Of a DNA stretch of 64,000 nucleotides, positions 42,480-51,540 are shown one piece after another. The notes beneath the pieces are model-generated. The model did not search any database and was not told where the DNA came from. It was given only the letters and a program-made list of their open reading frames with translations. The first letter of the stretch is position 1. The number at the start of each line of letters is the position of its first letter. The stretch comes from JAUVXJ01 sp034411995 (GTDB lineage: Bacteria > Chloroflexota > Anaerolineae > UBA7937 > B3-Chlor): contig DAOUME010000005.1 of NCBI GenBank assembly GCA_034411995.1, forward strand, positions 62,001 through 126,000, in the 5' to 3' direction. The position numbers and the translations under genes were made by a program.

Positions 42480-43373
42480 ATGATCGCAGCTTGCGGGCTT
42501 GACTGTGACGAGTGTGACATTCGCGCTGCGGCCAGCAGCCGCGAGATCGCGGAGGGCATCGCACAGTGGTTCAAGACAGAGAGAGGCGTGGAGATAGACC
42601 CCGAAGGCGTTCGCTGCGGCGGTTGTTGGGGAGATAGGGGCAGACGCTGGTCCCCCGAGTGCTGGATCCTGAAGGGTTGTGTTGACGAAAAGAAGCTAGA
42701 ATCCTGTAGCGCGTGTGAGGGTTTTCCCTGTCGAGGGCTCGAAGAATGGGGGGCGACGAATCCAAGGTACGGTGATGGTCTGGAGAGGCTCAAGAAGATG
42801 AAGATCGACCGACAGAAAGCCTGGGATCTGGTGACTGAGTTCACCGAGAACCAAAGCCTGATCAGACACATGCTGGCGGTGGAGGCAGCGATGCGCGCCT
42901 ATGCCCGCAAGTATGGCGAAGACGAGGAGCTCTGGGGTATCGTGGGGCTGGTGCACGACTTCGACTACGATAAGAACCCCGATCTGAGCGTGGAAGGGCA
43001 CCCCGTGACCGGTGCCAGGATCCTGCGGGAGAGGGGATGGCCGGAAGAGATAGCCCGGGCTATGTTGTCTCACGCCAGCGAGTACACAGGCGTCGCTCAG
43101 GAATCGCGGATGGAGAGGGCGCTCGGCGCTGTGGACGATCTGACGGGGTTTCTGGTCGCGGTGGCCCTGGTGCGGCCCAGCAAGAGCGTGAACGATGTTA
43201 AGCTCAAGTCAGTGCGCAAGAAATGGAGAGACAAGGCCTTTGCCGCTGCCGTCAATCGGCAGCATATCGAGGAGGCCGCAGCCGCGTTGGGTGAGGACCT
43301 CAACGATCACATTCAGATCGTGCTCGACGCGATGAAGGAGATCGCTCCGGAACTGGGACTGGCTGGAGAATAG
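42480..43373 (+). CDS. DUF3795-like Cys-rich domain fused to HD-type domain
   Basis: The N-terminal ~85 residues are Cys-rich (CGLDCDECDI, CGGCWGDRG, CWILKGC, CSACEGFPC), the pattern of DUF3795, which probably binds zinc or a cluster. Residues about 105-297 look like an HD-domain phosphohydrolase region: RHMLAVEAAMR, LVHDFDYDK (HD), EGHPVTGARIL, and LSHASEY. Such domains hydrolyse nucleotides or phosphodiesters; the substrate is unknown. ATG 42480 is placed just after a GGGGAGGGG tract and downstream of the promoter, so the longer frame from 42393, which would start inside the promoter, is excluded. Confidence 0.7.
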   Translation: MIAACGLDCDECDIRAAASSREIAEGIAQWFKTERGVEIDPEGVRCGGCWGDRGRRWSPECWILKGCVDEKKLESCSACEGFPCRGLEEWGATNPRYGDGLERLKKMKIDRQKAWDLVTEFTENQSLIRHMLAVEAAMRAYARKYGEDEELWGIVGLVHDFDYDKNPDLSVEGHPVTGARILRERGWPEEIARAMLSHASEYTGVAQESRMERALGAVDDLTGFLVAVALVRPSKSVNDVKLKSVRKKWRDKAFAAAVNRQHIEEAAAALGEDLNDHIQIVLDAMKEIAPELGLAGE

Positions 43374-43375
43374 AA

Positions 43376-43398
43376 CGGGCGGGTTCCAGACCCGCCCG
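43376..43398. terminator. Strong hairpin between convergent genes
   Basis: A perfect 9-bp stem, CGGGCGGGT (43376-43384) and ACCCGCCCG (43390-43398) with a 5-nt loop, lies between the convergent DUF3795-HD and rtcB genes. It has no T-run on either side, so termination could be factor-assisted; it can serve both strands. Confidence 0.55.
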
Positions 43399-43437
43399 CT
43401 TGCCCATGTCCCCGGTTTGCGTCGTCGAAGCCTGCCC

Positions 43438-44886
43438 CTATCCCTTGATCACGCCCATGGGGACCAGCCTGGCAACCTTGTGGGCGATGCCGGCGCCTGT
43501 GACCACCTCCACAACCCTCTCCACATCCTTGTAGGCCGCTGGCGCCTCCTCTGCCAGGCCGGACATACTGCCCGCCTTCACCGTGATGCCCTTTCCTTGC
43601 ATCTCTCGCACCAGATCCTCTCCCCAGATCTGCTTCTTGGCCCTTTTGCGGCTCATGACCCGACCCGCTCCGTGGCAGCAGGAGCCGAAGGTGAGTTCGC
43701 GGGCCCTGTCGGAGCCAGCCAGCACGTAGGAAGAGGTACCCATGCTGCCAGGGATCAGGACTGGCTGCCCCGCACCCTGGTAGACCACCGGCAGTTCTCT
43801 CGAGCTTGGCCCCCAGGCGCGGGTAGCGCCCTTCCTGTGGATGATGAGCTCAGTTAGCTTGCCGCCCATCGGATATCTTTCCACTTTGCCGATGTTGTGG
43901 GCCACATCGTAGACTGGCATCAACTCCCAGGACCGCAGCTTGCCCGCCAGCGCTTCCTCAAAGGCACGGCGGACCAGGTGCACGATGATCTGCCTGTTGG
44001 TCCAGGCGAAGTTGGCGGCCGCTGCCATGGCGGCGAAGTAGTCCTGCCCCTCCGTCGAGCCAAAGGGTGCGCACACCAACTCGCGGTCCGGAAGCACTAT
44101 TCCATACCTCTTGACGGCCCCCTGGAGGAGCCTGACGTAGTCACTGCATACCTGGTGGCCCAGGCCGCGAGACCCACAGTGGATCTGCACAGCAATGCAG
44201 CCCTGGCGGAGCCCAAAGGCCCGGGCGACCTCCTGGTCATAGATCTCTTCGATCTCATCTATCTCCAAGAAATGGTTGCCGGCGCCCAGGGAACCCAGTT
44301 GATGGAAGCCTCGGTCCTTGGCCTTCTGGCTGACCTTGGAGGCATCAGCCCCGGCCAGGCAACCCTCTTCCTCGGTCCGCTCCAGGTCTTGCCGCGTGCC
44401 ATACCCTTTGGCCACCGCCCAGGCGGCACCTCGCTCCAGTACTCTGCCCAGGTCTCCCCTGGAGATCTTGATGCCGCCCTTGCCCAGGCCGGTCGGTACG
44501 AGGCGATACATGGTCTGGACCAGGTGGTCGACGTAGGGGCTCACGGCCTCACGCTCGAGGTCGGAGGCCAGGACCCGAACGCCGCAGTTGATGTCGTAGC
44601 CTATGCCCCCAGGGGAGATGACGCCCTCGGGCGGCTTGGTAGCTGCCACACCGCCGATGGGGAAGCCATATCCCTGATGGATGTCCGGCATGGCCAGGGT
44701 GTATTGAACCACACCAGGCAGAGTGGTCGTATTCACCAGTTGTTCTACGGAACGGTCGCTAAGTGCAGCCTGTAGGAGTTCCTCGTCCGCGTAGATGCGT
44801 GCGGGCACCCGCATGTCCTCCCGGTGGCTCTTGGGTATCTCATACAGGTACTCGTCGATCTTCTTGAAATCTTTCTTCTCGATCAT
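43438..44886 (-). CDS. rtcB: RtcB RNA-splicing ligase
   Basis: RtcB joins 2',3'-cyclic phosphate (3'-phosphate) and 5'-OH RNA ends with GTP and Mn. It has MPDIHQGYGFPIGGVAA, the YDINCGVR metal cysteine, LGAGNHFLE, HCGSRGLGH, and SCCHGAGRVMSR with the guanylylated-histidine context. The length (482) is normal. The ATG follows GGGAGGATC. Archease, its activator, is encoded 424 bp upstream on the same strand, as the last two genes of the nusA-infB transcription unit. Confidence 0.95.
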   Translation of the reverse strand: MIEKKDFKKIDEYLYEIPKSHREDMRVPARIYADEELLQAALSDRSVEQLVNTTTLPGVVQYTLAMPDIHQGYGFPIGGVAATKPPEGVISPGGIGYDINCGVRVLASDLEREAVSPYVDHLVQTMYRLVPTGLGKGGIKISRGDLGRVLERGAAWAVAKGYGTRQDLERTEEEGCLAGADASKVSQKAKDRGFHQLGSLGAGNHFLEIDEIEEIYDQEVARAFGLRQGCIAVQIHCGSRGLGHQVCSDYVRLLQGAVKRYGIVLPDRELVCAPFGSTEGQDYFAAMAAAANFAWTNRQIIVHLVRRAFEEALAGKLRSWELMPVYDVAHNIGKVERYPMGGKLTELIIHRKGATRAWGPSSRELPVVYQGAGQPVLIPGSMGTSSYVLAGSDRARELTFGSCCHGAGRVMSRKRAKKQIWGEDLVREMQGKGITVKAGSMSGLAEEAPAAYKDVERVVEVVTGAGIAHKVARLVPMGVIKG

Positions 44887-45310
44887 GGTCAGATCCTCCC
44901 GCGGCGCGGTTCGATCTGGGGGCGTGCTCGCCTTGCCGCAAGTCTCACCGATGGGGCCTGAGGAGTGCCCAGATCTGGTTCACAAAGCCTCTGCGATCTC
45001 CTCGGACTCTGAGAAGGGCCTAGCGGTGAAGGTCTGCGTGGATGCCGTTCCGAACGGGTTGGCGAGTAGCGCTAGTTTGGCCGCCTCCAGAGCCTCAGAT
45101 GCCTCGAAGTGTGCAGGAAACCGTGGACGCCGAAAAGTGCATGGCTGGCGACTCCGTCACGTCCGGACAGCGTCTCTTGAGTCGGGACTGGAGCTGCCTG
45201 TCGCTGGCTGTGCGTGACGTTGCGTGGCTCCTTTGCGCAGACGACACGTTGGACCGGAGCACAGATGTGGCATCTCCCTGAGGCCCTTCTTTTCGCAGCG
45301 CTCCACCCTC
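44887..45310. other. Non-coding gap between archease and rtcB genes
   Basis: No supported gene and no tRNA signature on either strand. A 10-bp palindrome CCAGATCTGG (44973-44982) is the only structure noted. No clear promoter precedes rtcB, so it may depend on read-through or on an unrecognised promoter here. Confidence 0.4.
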
Positions 45311-45727
45311 TCACGTGTCGAAGACGATAGTAGCCACGTATCCCGCTTCTGTCTTGGTGATGCGGAGGTCGTTAAAGGTGACAGCCTTGACAGCCGTTTG
45401 GGGGCGCCATTGGCTGGTGCCCCTGGCCACGGCCTGGAGGGTATGGGCCGTAGCGTGGACGATGTCGAAATCGACGTAGACCACGCCTTCCATCTCATGC
45501 AGATAAAGAAGCTCGCTCAACCAGTCCACCAGGAGGGTCTCACTGTCAGCCGAGCGCAGGTGAATCTCGCGCTCGACTGACAAGGGCGCGTCGTTCCAAT
45601 CGGCGATCAGGCTGAACATGCCCACAGCGGCGTTGGCGAGAAGAGCGTTCCAGTCGGCGCCAAACACTCTCAAGGCGGCGTCGGCCATGTGCTCCACCTC
45701 TTCGAAGCGTATGGCCGGCGAGGTCAT
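45311..45727 (-). CDS. Archease
   Basis: The 138-residue protein fits the archease family, the chaperone-like factor that promotes RtcB guanylylation and multiple turnover: FEEVEHMADAALRVFG at the N-terminus (conserved His and Asp), LLVDWLSELLYLHE in the middle, and KAVTFNDLRI. The catalytic metal ligands sit in the HxAD and final Asp segments (VFDT). Its ATG overlaps the ribF stop by 4 bp (ATGA). Confidence 0.9.
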   Translation of the reverse strand: MTSPAIRFEEVEHMADAALRVFGADWNALLANAAVGMFSLIADWNDAPLSVEREIHLRSADSETLLVDWLSELLYLHEMEGVVYVDFDIVHATAHTLQAVARGTSQWRPQTAVKAVTFNDLRITKTEAGYVATIVFDT

Positions 45728-46659
45728 CCGAGTCCCAGGTCCTCGAGCACTAGGCGGGCGTTGGCCACGTCGGTCTTCACCTGCGCGCTGAGTGCTTCTG
45801 CGGTGCCGAAGCGCTGCTCTGGACGCAGTCGCTTCACGAAGGTAACCCTCACGGTCTTTCCATAGAGATCTCCCGTGAAGTCCAGGACGTGAGCCTCCAG
45901 AGTGGTTTGCGCTTGATCCTCGAAAGTCGGGCGGTGTCCAATGTTCACCACGCCTGGATGGTTCGCCTCATCCCACACGATGCGTGCCGCGTATACGCCG
46001 TTGGCGGGGGTGATGAGTTTCCTATTCAGGGCCACGTTCGCCGTCGGGAAGCCCAGCTTGTGTCCCCGTCGGACCCCACGTACCACGGCTCCCTGGATGG
46101 ACGGATACCGCCCCAGAAGATCAGCGGCCTCGGTGACACGTCCTTCACGGATCAAGTTGCGGATCCTGGTGCTGCTGACGATGTCCCCAGATTGGATGAG
46201 CGGTTGGAGGCGATGGTTCTGGAACCTGAGCTCCGCTGCCAAACCTTGCAGGCATTCTGCATTTCCTTCTCTGCCTCGCCCGAGGGCGAAGTCCGGCCCG
46301 GTCCATAGTTCCCTCATGTGCAGCCGCTCGACGAGAGCGGTGATGAAATCCCGAGCCGTAGTATCTGCCAGTTGTTCTGTGAAAGGCAGGGCGACGACGA
46401 AATCGAGCCCCAGTTGGCCAAGCAGATCCAGTTTCTCATCGAGTGTGGTCAGGTAGCAGACCTCTTTGTGAGGCGCCAGTACCTCCGCGGGCCGCCGATC
46501 AAAGGTCACCACGCCGCTCAGATGGCCCGTGGTCCGGGCGCTCTCGAGCACCTTGCCTACCAGATAGCGATGGCCCCGATGCACGCCATCGAAAACTCCG
46601 ATGCTTATGTTGGAGGGCTTGTCCATTCCTCCTTCGGCCAAATCACGCATTAGCTTCAT
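45724..46659 (-). CDS. ribF: Bifunctional riboflavin kinase / FAD synthetase
   Basis: The N-terminal nucleotidyltransferase domain has FDGVHRGHRYLV (HxGH type motif) and WTGPDFALGRGREG, and the C-terminal flavokinase domain has GHKLGFPTANV and VNIGHRPTF. It makes FMN and FAD from riboflavin. ATG 46659 overlaps the truB end by 17 nt; ATG 46650 is an equally possible start, while the one at 46626 has its purine box too close. Confidence 0.92.
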   Translation of the reverse strand: MKLMRDLAEGGMDKPSNISIGVFDGVHRGHRYLVGKVLESARTTGHLSGVVTFDRRPAEVLAPHKEVCYLTTLDEKLDLLGQLGLDFVVALPFTEQLADTTARDFITALVERLHMRELWTGPDFALGRGREGNAECLQGLAAELRFQNHRLQPLIQSGDIVSSTRIRNLIREGRVTEAADLLGRYPSIQGAVVRGVRRGHKLGFPTANVALNRKLITPANGVYAARIVWDEANHPGVVNIGHRPTFEDQAQTTLEAHVLDFTGDLYGKTVRVTFVKRLRPEQRFGTAEALSAQVKTDVANARLVLEDLGLG

Positions 46660-47641
46660 AGGGATTGAACACCTTTCTGGGTTGCCATTTCTCCTTTTCT
46701 TGATCGTAATGTACCAGCGCTACGAACTCACCAGAGTGTGCGTACACTCGACACCAGGACGTACCCAACGGCTGTGGCCCCTCCACCAGCTGGCCGTTCC
46801 GGATCCCGGCCTCCGTTTCCGGGTCTGCCACCAGCGCTTCGAAGTGCAGCAGGGCCTCGTCCAAAGGGTGCAGGATGCCCAGCCAGCCTCCGCTGGAGAG
46901 GGCGTCTTCCGCTTCGTCCAGAGGGAGGGCGTCTTCCAGCAGGTAGTGCCCGCTAGCGCTGCGGACCAGCTGCTCCACGTGCGCGCCGGTACCCAGTGCT
47001 GTACCCAGGTCGATGGCCAGGACACGGACATATGTGCCCCTTGAGCATTCGACCGAGAGTCGAAAAGACGGAGGGGTCCACTCAGCAAGGTTGAGGTTGT
47101 AGATTTCCACCATGCGGGGAGCTCGCTCAACCTCGATTCCCCGGCGAGCCAGTTCATAGAGGGGCCTTCCCTCGTGCTTCAGAGCCGAGTACATGGGCGG
47201 TACCTGAGCGATGCGGCCTCGGAAACGAGCCAGCGCCTCCTCGACCTGCACGCGAGTAATGTCGAGGCTCGAGACGCTGCGGACTACTCTGCCTTCGGCA
47301 TCGCCGGTGTCTGTGGCGATGCCTAATCGAACTCGTGCTTCGTAGCTCTTCCGGCTGTCCATCAGGTACTCACTGACCCGCGTTGCTTGCCCCATACAGA
47401 TCAGCAAGACGCCCGAGGCGGCGGGGTCAAGAGTTCCGGCATGTCCCACTCGCCTGATGCCTGATGCTCTGCGGATCCTATGCACGACATCGTGCGATGA
47501 AAGGCTCGGGGGTTTGTTGAGATTCAGGATGCCAGTCAACGCAGCAGTGCCACGGCCAGCGCGGGCAGGCACCGCCTGACTCGACTTTGCCTGGCAGGCG
47601 GTGCAGGGCTCCCGCATGTTGCCAGCGCGCTCCAGCACCAT
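46643..47641 (-). CDS. truB: tRNA pseudouridine(55) synthase TruB
   Basis: TruB converts U55 of tRNA to pseudouridine. LNLNKPPSLSSHDVV, the catalytic Asp in RRVGHAGTLDPAASGVL and YEARVRLG are diagnostic; CSRGTYVRVLAIDLG is the second motif. The 36 residues before LTGILNLNK are unusual, with two cysteines; a later start (for example TTG just before TGIL) would give the usual length, but no good Shine-Dalgarno marks it. The ATG at 47641 lies 3 nt after the nrnA stop. Confidence 0.92.
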   Translation of the reverse strand: MVLERAGNMREPCTACQAKSSQAVPARAGRGTAALTGILNLNKPPSLSSHDVVHRIRRASGIRRVGHAGTLDPAASGVLLICMGQATRVSEYLMDSRKSYEARVRLGIATDTGDAEGRVVRSVSSLDITRVQVEEALARFRGRIAQVPPMYSALKHEGRPLYELARRGIEVERAPRMVEIYNLNLAEWTPPSFRLSVECSRGTYVRVLAIDLGTALGTGAHVEQLVRSASGHYLLEDALPLDEAEDALSSGGWLGILHPLDEALLHFEALVADPETEAGIRNGQLVEGPQPLGTSWCRVYAHSGEFVALVHYDQEKEKWQPRKVFNPYEANA

Positions 47642-47644
47642 GGC

Positions 47645-48622
47645 CTACGATTCCACACGCCTCCCCAAGTCGCCAGAGTCTAGGATTTCCCTGGCCTTGG
47701 AAAGGACGCTGGGCATCACCTGCTCGAGACTACCAGACACCATGGCGCCCGCCGCCTGGGGGTGACCACCCCCACCAAAGTGCACCGCGAGGGGGGAGAT
47801 ATCCACTCCGGGTCTGGACCTGATGCTGATCTCGACCTTGTCGGCCCCGATCTCTTTGAAGACTATGGCGGCCTGAGCTTCGCGAACTGTGACCAGGAGG
47901 TTCACTATGCCATCTCCATTGTCGGAGTCGCTGTGACACTCCCGTCTCATCTTCAGGGTATTGACGGACCAGACAAGTGGTCCCTCCAACTGCATGTGGC
48001 TCAGCACCCGGCCCCAGAGACGGAGCGTCTCGGCTCCCTTTCTCCTGTAGTACAGCTCGTTGATGTCCAGAAGCGAAGCCCCGGCGGCCACCAGTTCCGA
48101 GGATATCTCCAGGGTGCGGGGTGTGGTGTTGGACGTACTGAACGACCTCGTGTCTGTTACTATTCCGGTCAAGAGATAGGTCGCCAGGCGTTGATCCAGG
48201 GGGATGTTCCAGGCACCGAGAAGGTCGAAGATGATCTCCGCCGTCGCTGCTGCATCGCTTCTCACCACGTTGGCAGTGCCGAACTGGGTGTTCGTGATGT
48301 GATGGTCGATGTTCACCACGGGTCGGCCCATGGCCAGAACGTGCCCATATGCTGGTCCGAGGCGACCGGGATCGCTCAGGTCTACGGTGATGATCAGGTC
48401 GTGGTCCGTGACCTGCGGCATGCCGAACTCCTCTACGCCAGGAAGAAACGAGAGAACACCAGGCACTGGATCGGAGCAGGCGATGGTGCACTGCTTGCCC
48501 AGCTTCCTCAAAGCATAGGCCAGGGCGAGAGTGGATCCGATGGTGTCTCCGTCGGGGTCGACGTGGGCGATGAGAAACAGCTTGTGAGCATGCTCGACCA
48601 ACTTCCTGGCTTCGTGAGTCAT
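47645..48622 (-). CDS. nrnA: DHH/DHHA1 phosphoesterase NrnA (nanoRNase / pAp phosphatase)
   Basis: The DHH domain has HVDPDGDTIGST, VDLSDPGRLG, NIDHHITN, and the DHHA1 domain ends with the substrate-binding HFGGGGHPQAAGAMV. NrnA-type enzymes degrade short oligoribonucleotides and pAp; the latter role links with PAPS use. This position between rbfA and truB is the usual one. Its ATG overlaps the rbfA stop by 4 bp. Confidence 0.92.
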   Translation of the reverse strand: MTHEARKLVEHAHKLFLIAHVDPDGDTIGSTLALAYALRKLGKQCTIACSDPVPGVLSFLPGVEEFGMPQVTDHDLIITVDLSDPGRLGPAYGHVLAMGRPVVNIDHHITNTQFGTANVVRSDAAATAEIIFDLLGAWNIPLDQRLATYLLTGIVTDTRSFSTSNTTPRTLEISSELVAAGASLLDINELYYRRKGAETLRLWGRVLSHMQLEGPLVWSVNTLKMRRECHSDSDNGDGIVNLLVTVREAQAAIVFKEIGADKVEISIRSRPGVDISPLAVHFGGGGHPQAAGAMVSGSLEQVMPSVLSKAREILDSGDLGRRVES

Positions 48623-48981
48623 TCCTCGCCTTTCTCTCGAGAACTGTCCAGGTCCCTGAGGATTCGGTCAATGCGAAGACCCGTTTCGATGGATGAATCG
48701 AGGTGGAAGATGAACTCCGGCACGTACCTCAGGTAGACCCTCTGGCCCAATCGTTGACGGAGGTAACCCGTGGCCTTGGTGAGGGCCAGCAGGCCTTCCT
48801 CCTGTGCCGGGGGATCGCTGAGAAAAGTCACGTAGACGTGAGCTGTGCGCAGGTCGCTTGTGGTGTCCACGTCGGTGACGGTGACGAATTCGAGTCTCGG
48901 GTCTGCGACCTCACGCTGGAGCAGCTCGCTTAGCGCCTCCCGCAACAGCGCATTCACCTTTCTCTGTCTGCGTGTAGGCAT
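48619..48981 (-). CDS. rbfA: Ribosome-binding factor A
   Basis: The 120-residue KH-like 30S maturation factor has the LREALSELLQREVADPRLEFVT start, VYVTFL and LRYVPEFIFHLDSSIETG, all RbfA hallmarks. ATG 48981 is chosen over the longer frame to 49122, which would run towards the infB end and adds unrelated residues. Confidence 0.92.
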   Translation of the reverse strand: MPTRRQRKVNALLREALSELLQREVADPRLEFVTVTDVDTTSDLRTAHVYVTFLSDPPAQEEGLLALTKATGYLRQRLGQRVYLRYVPEFIFHLDSSIETGLRIDRILRDLDSSREKGEE

Positions 48982-49040
48982 GACGCTTCGATTTCTCCCC
49001 GGGAGCATTGACCGGGGTACCGCGGGGGGAGCCGCCGGCC

Positions 49041-50843
49041 TCAGGCGACTCGCTCTCTCCTGTACACCTCGAGGAGGTCTCCCTCTTCGAAGGCGGTGAA
49101 GTTCTCCACTCCAACACCGCACTCCAGGCCAGCTGGTACCTCATCGACGTCCTCAGTGAAGCGCTTCAGGGAGACGATCCCGCCGTCATGTATCTGTTCG
49201 CTGTTCCTCAGCACCCGTATCCTGGCACCCTTCTGTACGCTTCCGTCTTCCACGTACACCCCGGCCACACGCCCCTGCTTGGAGACTCGGAAGGTAGCCC
49301 TGACCTCTGCGTGTCCGATGATCACGTCTTCGTAGACTGGCTCGAGGAGGCCTTTCAACGCCTTGTCGACGTCCTCGATCAGTTTATAGATCACGCGGTA
49401 CTGGCGGACCTCCACGCCTTCGGCTTCTGCCATGGTCAGGGCTGCTGGTTCGGCCCGGACGTTGAAGCCAATGACGATGGCCTGCGAGGCGATGGCCAGG
49501 CTGACGTCCGATTCATTGATGTTGCCGATACCTTCGTGGATGATCTTCACTCTCAGGCCCTCAGTTCCCAGTTCCTCCAGGGAATTGACTACTGGCTCCA
49601 GGGCCCCCTGAACATCCGCTTTGAGGATGATGTTTAGTTCCTTCACCGCGCCGCTCTTCATTTGAGCGTAGATGTCCTCCAGGCTGAGAGCTCTGACGGG
49701 CGCTTGTTCCTGGGACATTCTCTCTTCAGCTCGTTGGGCAGCGAGCGCACGAGCGGTTCTCTCATCGCTCACCACTCTGAAGACGTCGCCAGCTTGCGGC
49801 ACGTCTGAGAGTCCCAGAACCACGACCGGGAAGGAAGGAGGTGCGGTCTTGACTCGCGTCCCGGCGTCGTCGAACATGGCACGCACGCGGCCATAGATGT
49901 CTCCTACCACCACGTAATCGGAAACGCGAAGAGTGCCGTTCTGGATCAACAGTGTGGCCGAAGGGCCTTTGCTCCTGTCGAGCTTGCCTTCGATGACTGT
50001 GCCCATGGCCGGGCGATCGGGGTTGGCTCTGATGTTGGACATCTCCGCCACGAGGAGGATCATCTCCAGGAGGGTCTCTATCCCTGTGCCCTCCTTGGCC
50101 GACACCTGGACGGCAATGGTGTGGCCTCCCCAGTCCTCGACGGTCAGCCCCACGTCGGCGAGTTGTTTCTTGACGGCCTCGGGGTTGGCACTGGCCTTGT
50201 CTATTTTGTTAATGGCCACTACTATGGGCACGTTGGCGGCGCGCGCGTGATCGATGGCCTCCTTGGTTTGGGGCATGACGCCATCATCTGCGGCTACCAC
50301 GAGGACGGCGATGTCGGTGGCCTGAGCGCCACGGGCACGCATCGCGGTGAAAGCTTCGTGGCCAGGTGTGTCGATGAAGGTGATTCTCTGGCCCGCGTGT
50401 TCAACCTGGTAGGCGCCGGTGTGCTGTGTGATACCGCCGGCTTCCCCGGCTACGACGTTGGTGTGACGGATGTGGTCCAGCAGAGAAGTCTTCCCGTGAT
50501 TCACGTGCCCCATGACCGTGACCACTGGGGGTCTGGGCTTCAGGTCCTCGGGTGCCTCCTGAGCGTACATGTCTCTCAAAGGCACTTCTTCCGGGATGGC
50601 GGCCTCTTCCGGTGGTGCCTGGGCTTCCTCAACCTCCGGCGGGAGCTCCTGCTTGATCTCAAAGCCCAAATCGGTGGCCACGATGGCGGCGGTATCATAG
50701 TCAACCATCTGGTTGATGTTGGCCATGATGCCACTGCTGATGAGGAGCTTCATCACCTCAATGGGGCTCACGTCCAGTAGTTGGGCGAGCTCCCTCACGG
50801 AGAGCTTGTCGGGTATGCTGACCACCTTGCTCTTCTCTGCCAT
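49041..50843 (-). CDS. infB: Translation initiation factor IF-2, short form
   Basis: IF-2 delivers fMet-tRNA to the 30S subunit. At 600 residues it is a short form: an N-terminal IF2_N motif (SVRELAQLLDVSPIEVMKLL), a short acidic linker, then G domain, domains II, III and IV. G motifs are GHVNHGKTSLLD, DTPGHEAFT and NKID. In G1 the residue before HGKT, normally Asp, is Asn115 (AAT at 50499-50501). C-terminal domain (KELNIILKADVQGALE, VGFNVR-type, VAGVYVEDG) is complete. Confidence 0.95.
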   Translation of the reverse strand: MAEKSKVVSIPDKLSVRELAQLLDVSPIEVMKLLISSGIMANINQMVDYDTAAIVATDLGFEIKQELPPEVEEAQAPPEEAAIPEEVPLRDMYAQEAPEDLKPRPPVVTVMGHVNHGKTSLLDHIRHTNVVAGEAGGITQHTGAYQVEHAGQRITFIDTPGHEAFTAMRARGAQATDIAVLVVAADDGVMPQTKEAIDHARAANVPIVVAINKIDKASANPEAVKKQLADVGLTVEDWGGHTIAVQVSAKEGTGIETLLEMILLVAEMSNIRANPDRPAMGTVIEGKLDRSKGPSATLLIQNGTLRVSDYVVVGDIYGRVRAMFDDAGTRVKTAPPSFPVVVLGLSDVPQAGDVFRVVSDERTARALAAQRAEERMSQEQAPVRALSLEDIYAQMKSGAVKELNIILKADVQGALEPVVNSLEELGTEGLRVKIIHEGIGNINESDVSLAIASQAIVIGFNVRAEPAALTMAEAEGVEVRQYRVIYKLIEDVDKALKGLLEPVYEDVIIGHAEVRATFRVSKQGRVAGVYVEDGSVQKGARIRVLRNSEQIHDGGIVSLKRFTEDVDEVPAGLECGVGVENFTAFEEGDLLEVYRRERVA

Positions 50844-51198
50844 GTTCCGTCTCCCTTCTCACAGCCCCACTGGGTGCGCGGGGTGTTCGAGACACGCGGT
50901 GACTGTCACGCGAAGTCGCGCTTTGTCCACTGCAGTATTTCCTGAGTCTGGTGTGGTGCGATTATCGGGTTGGCGGCGGTCCGTACCGTGGACCAGTGAG
51001 GGGGAAGACGGGGTTGTCTGGTTGGGGACGCCCTGAGTTCAGGTCTTGAATCTAAGGACTCACCGCCATCTCTCCCATGTTCGATCCTAAAGGTACTTTC
51101 CAGCCGTTCACGACTCCTCTCTCCATCTGCTCAGTCAGAGATCGGCAAGACCATACGTTGCACGAAAGCAGCAGGGGCCTGACCGGGGCTCCCTTTGG
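50844..51198. other. Non-coding gap where a YlxQ gene is often found
   Basis: Both flanking genes are on the minus strand. Neither a YlxQ/L7Ae-like frame nor a tRNA could be recognised, and no clear promoter for infB was seen. Confidence 0.4.
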
Positions 51199-51540
51199 TC
51201 ATGGCGTGGTCCCAGCCTCGGCCTGTTCGGCGGAGGCGGGGGGCAGCGAACCACAGTGCTGCCACAACGCCTCCTTCTCGGCGTCTTCCATCTCCGTCTT
51301 CAGAGCGTGTTCGAGAAGCTTCTTGCGCAGGGCCATCTCCCAGCACGCCTTGCTGGAGCACAGGTAGGCTCCTCGCCCGGACTTGTCGTGTTTCTCGTCC
51401 AGTTCCACTGCTCCACCAGGCAAGCGCACGATTCTGGTCAATTCTCGGGCGGCACGGACCTGCCGGCAAGAGATACACGTGCGTTGTGGCACGTGTTTGC
51501 GATGGGTCTTTCTAGCCTTCTTCTGGACCATGGTTTTCAT
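51199..51540 (-). CDS. YlxR-family (DUF448) RNA-binding protein
   Basis: The family signature QRTCISCRQVRAARELTRIVR and GRGAYLCSSKACWEMALRKKLLEHAL is present; four cysteines could bind zinc. YlxR/RnpM is known as an RNA-binding modulator of RNase P in some Firmicutes. The start (ATG 51540, or ATG 51531 three codons later) lies within the last codons of nusA, so it is translationally coupled. Confidence 0.88.
   Translation of the reverse strand: MKTMVQKKARKTHRKHVPQRTCISCRQVRAARELTRIVRLPGGAVELDEKHDKSGRGAYLCSSKACWEMALRKKLLEHALKTEMEDAEKEALWQHCGSLPPASAEQAEAGTTP

Noticed and set aside
44887..45310. tRNA-like GGTTCGA at 44908 in the archease-rtcB gap
   Set aside because: The flanking bases do not form the 5-bp T-stem, and no acceptor or anticodon stem could be aligned.
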